Assembly: GCF_030077865.1 (NCBI RefSeq)
Contig: NZ_JASDDP010000003.1
Length of the DNA stretch: 15,170 nt
Direction: 5' to 3' (one strand)
DNA from: Mycoplasma_H phocimorsus
GTDB lineage: Bacteria; Bacillota_I; Bacilli_A; Mycoplasmatales; Metamycoplasmataceae
Made by a program: the position numbers and the translations under genes. The stretch's first letter is position 1; each line of letters opens with the position of its first letter. A model generated the notes under the pieces. That model saw only the letters and a list, made by a program, of their open reading frames with translations, searched no databases and was not told the DNA's origin. This document shows positions 8,089 to 15,170 of the stretch, piece after piece.

Positions 8089-8952
8089 TTAAAAATTATT
8101 TTGTCTTAATTTATTTAATATGTTAATATATTTTTCATCAACATTAGTATTTATTATAGCAATAGCTTCAATACCAGTATGAATTGCCACTGTACAAGGA
8201 ATGAAATATTCATGATTAATTTGCCCTATAAATTCATCGCGCACCTTTTCAATATTGTTATTATGTGAATGCAGTAAAATAATTTTTGTTCCTTCACTTT
8301 TACTTTTATTTAAATTCAATTTAATATATTTTGAAACAGTTTTATCAAATATTCTACTTTTATCATATTTTTTTAATTCACCATCAAATGAAATTACAGG
8401 AACAATCTTTAAAACTTTTGCAAGTGCTGCAGCAGCTGGCGAAAGTCTACCACCTTTAACAAGAGGTTCATTTGATTTGGGGATCAAAAGAGTCAAATCA
8501 TTAGACTTATAAGTACCTAATTTATTAAATTCTTCAATAAATTGTTTTTCTGTTTCAATTTTCTTATCTTGAAAAGCAAGAAGATCAAAAACTATGTGTT
8601 CACAAATATTATGTGATTCAACAACATAAACATTATCATAATCATTTGATAAAAGTTTAAAATTAGCATATTGAGAAGAAAGATGTTTTGAAATTGGATA
8701 AACAACAACTTTATCATATTCTTTTGATAATTTGTCATACATATTTTTAATTTCTTGAATATTAGTTGCGCTTGTTTTAGCTATTGAAGAATTTTTATAA
8801 ATTTGATTGAACATTGAAGAATTTATATCAACTCCATCAATATATTCTTTTCCATCTATTGTTATTGTCATTGGAAGCAAATATCATCCTAATTTTTTAG
8901 CCTCATTCAAACTTAGGTTAGAAGAAGAATCTACTATTATCGCTATTTTCAT
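8089..8952 (-). CDS. DegV-family (FakB-like) fatty-acid-binding protein
   Basis: The 287-aa protein begins MKIAIIVDSSSNL, the DegV opening with the Ser-rich loop of the EDD fold. It continues with LLPMTITIDGKEYIDG, then GRLSPAAAALAKVL in the middle and a C-terminal HTGIEAIAI, equivalent to the family's HTGPGALG. Length matches the family (about 280 aa). FakB proteins hold a fatty acid while the kinase FakA phosphorylates it, and the acyl-phosphate then goes to PlsX/PlsY; plsY lies in this window. Ligand assignment is by family only. The annotated start lies 24 codons upstream of the first ATG after a TGA Trp codon. No SD is present and a TATAAA lies about 10 nt upstream, suggesting a near-leaderless message. 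It diverges from the 186-aa gene with a 43-bp gap. Confidence 0.9.
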
Positions 8953-8962
8953 ATAATATTAT

Positions 8963-8968
8963 TTTATA
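8963..8968 (-). promoter_or_regulatory. Possible -10 box of the degV-like gene
   Basis: TATAAA on the minus strand, 10 nt before the ATG, with no ribosome binding site between. It sits back-to-back with the promoter of the divergent gene. Confidence 0.35.
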
Positions 8969-8983
8969 TAAATTTAATTAATT

Positions 8984-8989
8984 TATAAT
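8984..8989 (+). promoter_or_regulatory. -10 box of the 8996 gene (apparent leaderless start)
   Basis: A perfect TATAAT separated by 6 nt from the ATG at 8996. Initiation 6-7 nt after the -10 box would place +1 at or next to the start codon. Confidence 0.5.
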
Positions 8990-8995
8990 TAAATA

Positions 8996-9556
8996 ATGAT
9001 AATTAAATTAAACGTTTGTAACAATTTTAGCAATACTTTAGTATATATTTTAAACAATAGTAAAGGCATTTTACAATTAGAAACTAGTAAAATTAATAAC
9101 TTAATTGTTCAACATTATGAACATAAGGTTTATAGTATTATTGATTTAAATTCAAATGAAAATATTAGATTTCAGTTGATAGATAAACTTCCAGATATTA
9201 TAATAAAACAATTAGAAAACTATGATTTATCTAGTTCAATATTTTATGATTTTGGAATTTTAATTTCTAAAGTTCAAAATGAGAACAAAAAGAATTTATA
9301 TGAAATAAAAGTTCAAAGTAAGAATAAAATTTATCAACTTGTAACAAATAGAGAAGATGTAGAAATAAACAATACATATTGAATTGGTTTGCCAGGAGCA
9401 TTACTTTATGATGGCAGTATCTTACAAGAGGGAACGATTGCTGGATTATTTTCTGAAGCAATGCTTTTAGGAGAGAAATCAATTTATAATATAGATTCTA
9501 AAACGCTTTTAACTAATGAAAATGATTTAGATAAATTAAAAGATGGGATTTATTAA
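8996..9556 (+). CDS. Unrecognised 186-aa protein
   Basis: A continuous reading with one TGA Trp (near residue 129). No signal peptide or membrane helix is visible; the first 125 residues look like mixed alpha/beta with many Asn and Lys, and the last third has a small-residue segment GLPGALLYDG followed by GTIAGLFSEAMLLGE. I do not recognise a family. It starts without SD directly after a TATAAT, and its stop is followed 2 nt later by the ATG of the phosphohexomutase-like gene, so the two form an operon and may work together. It could be a lineage-specific partner of that pseudoenzyme. Confidence 0.75.
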
Positions 9557-9558
9557 TT

Positions 9559-11088
9559 ATGGATTTCCAAAGAGAAGAAAATTTAACTGATTTTTGGTTA
9601 AATTATTGAACAGAAGCGAAAAAAAATTCTATAGCCAAACAAGTTAATAATCCTAAATTTTCATCATTCTTTTTTAAATCATTTGTTATTTCGAATAATA
9701 ATTTAGTAATTTTTAATCAAACGCATGGTTTTGGCAATTTTAATAAGTTAACTTATACAATTTTTATTGATAATTTTTTTAAAAATATTGATTTAACAAA
9801 TAAGAATATTATTGTATTACAAAATTTAAAAAACCCATCTTTCTATTACGATTTAACTTGTTCGAAAATTACACAAAATAAAGGGTTTGCATATATTGCT
9901 GAAAATAAAAAACGTACATCAATTATTTTTTTAAATACGTATATAAAAAGAATTAGAGCGGATTATATTATTCATGCCTCTACTGAAAAAGATTACACAT
10001 ATATAAGAATTTTTGAAAATGGCAAGCCAATTGCCAAAAGTATTCTTATTAATACATTGAATGAATATAATAAAGCGCAAACTGTTCAAGCAGTAATTAG
10101 TGATGAACGTTTTGTTCATATTAATCAAAATTTAATTGAAGAAGATTATATTGAAAATTCTATAAAAAATCTTTCAGGAAGCTTTTTATATGACGAACCA
10201 TTAATTAATATTGTTATAGAAAGAAATAATGAGCACTTTGATGACACCCTAAAAAAATTATTAAAACTTAGTAAATATAAAATTTTATTTACCCCTTCAA
10301 ATGGAAGCAATTTTTTGAAAAAATTTATTAATTATATTTATATTTACTGAATTAAAAAACCAGATATTATTTTAAAATTAAATAATAATTTTAATCAAAT
10401 TAGTTTAAAATTAAATATTGATGACTCATATGCCAAAATTGATCCAAACTTTTTAGTTATTTCTTATCTTGATTATTATATAAATGAGTTAAAAGCGGAA
10501 GATATGTCTTATTTATTTTTAGATCCCTCATTTAATGCATATTTTGATAAATTATTTTTAAGATTTCCTAAAATAAAACAAGTTTCAAATCCTGATGATC
10601 CTAAACTATTTTTAGTTAAAGATTTTGCTAATATAGGAATTAAACAATATAAAAATGATATAGTTGCATTTATTTTTAAATATATTTTATATATTAATTA
10701 TTTAAAAAACCAAAATATAAGCATGTTTTTTAAATGAAAAAATTTAACAAAATTATATGGAAATTATTATGAATTAGTTAAAGTTTTTAATATTAAATTT
10801 CGAGAAATTGATAAGTTGCTTGATAGTATTAAAAATAATTTTTCCGCTTATGAGTGTGAATATATTATTGAAGTTCAAAATATTACATCAGCTTTTCATG
10901 ATCAATTAATATTAATAAGAATTCCTAATGAAAATTCAACAATTTTAATTGCTTATAATTTTATTTTTGAAAAATATGAAGTTTACTTTACTATAAATAA
11001 AGATTTTAAAAAAGATAAATCAAATTATAAGAAAAGAATTAAAAAATATGTAGAAGTTGTTCAAACTTCACTTGAAGAAGCCATATAG
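9559..11088 (+). CDS. Degenerate phosphoglucomutase/phosphomannomutase-like protein
   Basis: The 509-aa product follows the layout of the alpha-D-phosphohexomutase family (PgcA/ManB) with eroded motifs. The opening DFWLNYW resembles the family's YWL start. ADYIIHASTEKDYTYIRIFENG matches the active-site region ITASHNPKEYNGYKIY-ENG in the right place: Ser141 is kept, while the following His and Asn are lost. ILFTPSNGS corresponds to the domain 3 start. The metal loop DPDADR is replaced by IDDSYA near 287-292, and the sugar loop FEESIG by VKDFANIG. The later DIVAF...INYLKNQNIS...LTKLYGNYYE segment matches the family's D..I.AAL...Y.KS.GKTL...L..LYE.YGYY. Usual length. Probably an inactive pseudoenzyme with a structural or regulatory role. 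It is coupled to the upstream gene (2-nt gap). Confidence 0.8.
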
Positions 11089-11127
11089 GTTTCTTTTTGT
11101 TTTATGTTTAAAAAATTACAAATAAAG

Positions 11128-11133
11128 TAAAAT
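11128..11133 (+). promoter_or_regulatory. Possible -10 box of gltX
   Basis: TAAAAT ends 6 nt before the gltX ATG, with no ribosome binding site in the 50-bp gap after the previous gene. This again suggests a leaderless start. Confidence 0.35.
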
Positions 11134-11139
11134 ATTTAT

Positions 11140-12540
11140 ATGTTAAATAAAAAAATTAGAACAAGATATGCTCCTAGTCCAACAGGATATTTACATATTG
11201 GTGGAGCCAGAACAGCACTATTTTCATATCTTTTTGCTAAACATTTTAATGGAGATTTTATTTTAAGAATTGAAGATACTGATCAAAAGAGAGATGTTAA
11301 AGATGGTGAAAGATCACAACTTGAAAATTTAGCTTGATTAGGAATAATTCCTGATGAATCACCTATTAATCCAAATCTTAAATATGGAAAGTATCGTCAA
11401 TCAGAAAAATTAGATCGTTACAATGAAGTAATCAATGAAATGATTAAAGATGATATTGCATATATCGCTTATGAAAATTCCAATGAATTATCTATGCAGA
11501 AAGAAGAACAAGCAGCTAAGGGAATAACATCATTTAAATATGATCCTAATTGACTTAAAATTTCTGATAAAGAAAAAAGAATTAGATTTTCAAAAGGCGA
11601 ATATTCAGTTCGTTTTAGAATGACTAAGAATCAGATTCTTGGTTGAGAAGATTTAGTTAGGGGACATATTGAATGAGCTTCTGAAGAAATAGGAGATTTT
11701 GTAATTAGAAAAAGCGATGGCTTTCCAACATATAACTTTGCAGTTGTTGTTGATGATCATGATATGCAAATTACGCATATTTTAAGGGGAGAAGAACACA
11801 TTGCTAATACTCCAAAACAAATAGCAATTTATCGGGCTCTTAATTGAAAAATACCAGAATTTGGCCATTTAACAATTATTACTAATATGGAAGGAAAAAA
11901 ACTTTCTAAACGCGATACTACAATGAAACAATTTATTGAGGATTATAAAAATGAAGGTTATGTACCAGAAGCTATTTTCAACTTTCTAGCACTATTAGGT
12001 TGAACTGATGCTTCTTCTAGAGAATTACTTTCTCATGAAGAATTAATTAAAAATTTTGATTATGAACGTCTTTCAAAATCGCCATCAAAATTTGACATTG
12101 TAAAAATGCAATGATTTTCTAAACAGTATTTTAAAAATTTAGATAATGATTTAATAATTTCTAAATTAAATTCTTCTAAAGATAAATCATGATTAGAAAT
12201 GTTTGTTTCCACTTATAAAGATAGCAGTTACAATATTCAAACTCTTAAAGAATCGTTAGCAATTTATGATGATATTTCTACTGAAAAAGCTGATATTAAA
12301 GAATTTGATGCGATTGTTGTAAAAACATTTGCTGAACTATTATTAAATTCTGAATTTAGTGTTGAAAATATATCGCAATTAATCAAAGAAACGCAAAAAA
12401 TTACTGAAATTAAAGGAAAAAATCTATTTATGCCTATTAGACTAGCAAGCACAAAACAAGAGCATGGTCCTGAATTAGCTAAGGCAATCTACTTATTTGG
12501 AAAAGAAATAATATTCGAAAGATTAAAAAAATGACTTTAA
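11140..12540 (+). CDS. gltX: Glutamyl-tRNA synthetase (GluRS)
   Basis: The 466-aa class I synthetase has RYAPSPTGYLHIGGARTA at the N-terminus with the HIGH-type motif HIGG at 19-22, LRIEDTDQKR after it, and the KMSKS-type motif KLSKR at 254-258. Length fits bacterial GluRS. In bacteria without GlnRS the enzyme is usually non-discriminating and also charges tRNA-Gln for later amidation by GatCAB; that is family knowledge, not seen here. Several Trp codons are TGA, including the second-last codon: the true end is ...KKWL-TAA. The next gene's ATG overlaps this TGA, so a standard-code reading would wrongly show a stop there. Confidence 0.97.
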
Positions 12541-12929
12541 AATTTAAAAGTATAAATGACATGTTTCAAGATGAAAGGGCAAAAATTGAATTTAATGTAC
12601 CTTACACACAAGATACGTTTATTGATAAGGACATTGAATTTGAAGTTTATGAATTTATTGATCCTAAATCTAAATTAATTAACAGATTTGAATTTTCTGC
12701 AACTAAAGTAAATTTAATTGCTGGCGTTAGTACCCTATTATTTGAATTAAATCAGAAAATTGCAAATGAATATACTATTTATGATGGAAAAAATAAGTTT
12801 AAAGCCTACTTGCATACACATTTAACATCTTTAAATATTACAGAAAAACATAAAAGCTTTTCTTATACGCTTTTTGATGGAGAAAGAAAAATGGGCAATA
12901 TTACAATTTCTCTTGAGATATTAGACTAA
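12531..12929 (+). CDS. Small beta-rich protein overlapping gltX (possibly DUF1934/YwiB-like)
   Basis: The 132-aa protein starts inside gltX (10-nt overlap, ATGA arrangement), so translation is probably coupled to GluRS. No signal or membrane segment is present. The second half alternates as short strands, ending SYTLFDGERKMGNITISLEI; that ending and the size suggest a YwiB/DUF1934 calycin-like barrel, but the match is loose and I would not rely on it. No function is proposed. The operon ends at the terminator just after its stop. Confidence 0.8.
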   Translation: MTLKFKSINDMFQDERAKIEFNVPYTQDTFIDKDIEFEVYEFIDPKSKLINRFEFSATKVNLIAGVSTLLFELNQKIANEYTIYDGKNKFKAYLHTHLTSLNITEKHKSFSYTLFDGERKMGNITISLEILD

Positions 12930-12930
12930 T

Positions 12931-12960
12931 AAAAAGCTAGAAGTTATTTCTAGCTTTTTT
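12931..12960. terminator. Strong bidirectional terminator between convergent genes
   Basis: AAAAAGCTAGAA (12931-12942) pairs perfectly with TTCTAGCTTTTT around a 5-nt loop, with T runs on both strands. It begins 2 nt after the stop of the small + strand gene and can also serve the minus-strand surface protein ending at 13051. Confidence 0.9.
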
Positions 12961-13050
12961 AATTATTTGGTTTGATTATATATATAATTAACATATTTCT
13001 AAATCAAAAATTACCTAAAAATAAAAATAAGTAATTTTTTATTAATTTGA

Positions 13051-15170
13051 TTAATTACTATTTTGCCCATTATATTCTTTTAATAATACTTTTAATGAAG
13101 CATACATTTTTGTAATGAAATTAGAAATATCTCCAGCTAACTTAATTGTTGTTCTAGCAATTAAAAAAGCCTTTTCTCTTTTAGTATCATTAATTAATTG
13201 GAAAGCCGTTACCATAATATCTTGAATTCCGCCTTCTCCGGCAATTGCATCAGCAAAATTATTTAATGCCATTAAAAAGAAATGTAAATCTTTTTTATTT
13301 GTAGCTTTTTTACCTTGCGAATCAAAGTTTAGGGCAGTATCAATGCTTAAATTTGTATTTTTTTCATTTATCAATCTATTTATTACCATAACCTTAATAA
13401 ATTCAATTCTTTGTTTTTTAGCATTTTCATCCGAATTTAAAAATTTACTAAAATCCCATTTCTTCACTTTATCAGTAAATACACTATCTCTAAATTCGCC
13501 AGTACCATAGGTAGAATTAATAGCAACAATAGCTTTTGCAATTTCTTCTATAAATTTTGTAATAGAATTAACTATTACTGAAGATGACCCTTTAAAAGAA
13601 GGTTCTCCATTTAATTTTAAAAATTCATTATTATTGTCATCATTTTCATTTCAATTAAATGCCTTATCAACTATTCTATTAATAGATTCATATCCTTTTC
13701 AAAATTCTTCGCTAGTTCTTTTTCCGCCCATTAATAAATAAGTTACTCATCTTACAAAACTAATAGCATCTTTTGTAATATCGGCATATTTTTTAATTTC
13801 TTCAAAATTAGCTGCTGTAGATGCAGATTTTTCAGCAATTTCAAATATAATTTCAAAAATTTCTCTTATATCACGAATTTTATCTCATTTATCAGCTGTA
13901 AATTTAGGATAAATTTTATTTGTTCTAATTGGGTATTTTGATAAACCGTCTTTAAATATAATTTTATTTCTAAATTCAGGATCAGAATATCATCCAGCAA
14001 AAACAACACCTTTTTCTTTTTCTTCTTTACTTCTTTTATCAAAAGCTTCATTATTTTGAACATCTGATTCATCAAATTTCCTTGGTGATTCACCTTTATA
14101 TCAACTGAAATCAATTTTTGGAAGATATGCCTCTTTTAATCTGCCATCAAGTGTTAAAAATTGGTCTGAAACTTCTTTATTTGATTCCAATGTTGAGCTT
14201 TCAATTTTAATTTGTTTTGTTGATTCGAATTGTAATTCTACTATTTCTTCGTTATCTTTATTTTGTGAATCAAATAATTTATCTGCTTTATATTCTGTGC
14301 CATCTAAAAAGAATTTTTTAAATAAATATTGGCCTTTCATTTCTTGCTTAGATAAATCAATACTAAATACTGGAGAAGTAAATAAAATTTCCTCCTCATC
14401 AATTATTTTGTTTGCTCAAATATGACCAATAAATTCATCTGTTTCTTGCTTTTTAAAGATATAAACAGGTTCATGCATGTAATTTACATTTAAAGTATAT
14501 TCTTTGCCAATTTCAAATTTAACTATTGATTCACCATCTTCATCAAATAAAAATGGATATTCATTTTTGCTTGAATCTGTATATTTTAATGTTTCGCTAT
14601 CAAATGATCATTTATTAGCATCTTTTACAGAATCTATACCATCTTGAATTAATTTAGTAATTCTTTCTTTAGTAACTTCACCATTTTCGCCTAACACCAA
14701 TGTTTTTATAGTATCTTTTTGATAATTTAGTTTAGGCAATTTAACCAAAAGCGTTGGATATTTTGCAAATACAGCATAAATAGTTGTTGGTTTAACAAAT
14801 TTATACTCTTTTTCACCATTAATAAATATATTTGGTTTTGTGGCATTTTCTTGAGTACTTCAACCTAAAAACTTGTGATTTTCTTTTCGTTTTGGATCTT
14901 CAGGTTTTTGAATGACACCTTCATCTGATTTTATAGTTTTAATATTGCCATTTGTATCATCAATAGTAATATTAATAACATCATTTCTAGTAATTGTTCC
15001 GCCCGTTAATAAGTAATTTGAAGTAATATCTTCAAAATTGCCCGTTACTTTTGAACTGTTTGTAACTGTTAATCTATAAGAAATTCTATCTACTGATGGA
15101 ATTTCTCCTTCATATGGACTTTGTACAATTTCAGCAGCTTTACCAAATGCATTTTTAATTTTAATATTTC
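13051..15170 (-). CDS. Large surface-type protein with InlB B-repeat (Flg_new) motifs, C-terminal part
   Basis: An open frame of 705 residues runs from the window edge to TAA, with TGA as Trp throughout; the N-terminus lies outside. Two Listeria-Bacteroides repeat units are recognisable: PEDPKRKENHKFLGWST...TTIYAVFAKY (about residues 89-137 of the fragment) and GVVFAGWYSDPEF...IYPKF (near 13900-14012). A segment near 14400 (EFIGHIWANK...FTSPVF) may be a third, eroded unit. The last 300 or so residues are mainly helical with no membrane helix and no LPXTG-like anchor. Such repeats are small ubiquitin-like beta domains found in cell-surface proteins. The protein is presumably a secreted or lipid-anchored surface antigen whose signal peptide or lipobox would be upstream. 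Family beyond the repeats is not recognised. Confidence 0.85.
14755..14970 (-). repeat. InlB B-repeat/Flg_new unit (protein repeat)
   Basis: The encoded unit runs from the beta-strand before DDTNGNIKTIK through P-x-x-P, F-L-G-W-S-T and TTIYAVF, the order typical of PF09479-type repeats (x-P-x-P-x-x-x-G-Y-x-F-x-G-W, then T-x-Y-A-x-W/F). It is the better preserved of the copies in this window. Confidence 0.7.

Noticed and set aside
8255..8512. 85-aa + strand ORF inside the DegV-like gene
   Set aside because: Antisense shadow with no SD or family signal.
9267..10128. Minus-strand ORFs opposite the 186-aa and mutase-like genes
   Set aside because: Low-complexity hydrophobic readings opposite genes with clear continuity on the + strand.
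13866..14114. 82-aa Lys-rich minus ORF in another frame
   Set aside because: Off-frame reading within the large InlB-repeat protein, whose frame is continuous from 15168 to 13051.
1..15170. CRISPR array, insertion sequence or integrated phage
   Set aside because: No regularly spaced repeats, transposase or integrase motifs seen on either strand.

Overview
The window comes from a mollicute of the Mycoplasma group, probably a Metamycoplasma/Mycoplasmopsis-type species. The DNA is very AT-rich. Conserved proteins (MetK, MetRS, GluRS, PlsY, a HAD phosphatase) read through only if TGA is tryptophan (genetic code 4), so most genes look split when read with the standard code. I could not fix the species.

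Layout: (1) 1-42 is probably the tail of a + strand gene, followed by two terminator hairpins. (2) 219-4489 is a minus-strand run: trmN6-like methyltransferase, metG, acyl carrier protein, then metK and a single-domain YigZ/IMPACT protein. metK and yigZ lie behind a separate ~155-nt structured leader with its own promoter and an intrinsic terminator just before the metK ribosome binding site. (3) 4662-5631, minus strand: tRNA-Thr(GGT) and a Cof-type HAD phosphatase. (4) 5688-6398, plus strand: plsY, ended by a strong terminator. (5) 6651-7588, minus strand: an exported/membrane protein gene broken at a run of nine A, followed on its promoter side by about 500 bp of gene-free AT-rich DNA. (6) 8089-8952, minus strand: a DegV/FakB-type fatty-acid-binding protein. 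Diverging from it, 8996-12929 on the plus strand: an unrecognised 186-aa protein, a degenerate phosphoglucomutase/phosphomannomutase-like protein that has lost most catalytic motifs, gltX, and a small protein overlapping the gltX end. A bidirectional terminator follows. (7) 13051-15170, minus strand: the C-terminal 705 residues of a large surface-type protein with Listeria-Bacteroides (InlB B-repeat/Flg_new) motifs, running off the window.

How the genes fit together: DegV/FakB, acyl carrier protein and PlsY belong to uptake and use of external fatty acids for phospholipid synthesis. MetK, MetRS and the methyltransferase share methionine/SAM chemistry. Two aminoacyl-tRNA synthetases and a tRNA serve translation. 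The two large minus-strand proteins (frameshifted membrane protein, InlB-repeat protein) are the lineage-specific surface part.

Most worth following up: the metK leader, the pseudoenzyme of the phosphohexomutase family, the A9 frameshift that a single extra A would repair, the InlB-repeat protein, and several starts without Shine-Dalgarno where a -10 box lies 6-10 nt before the ATG (apparent leaderless mRNAs).
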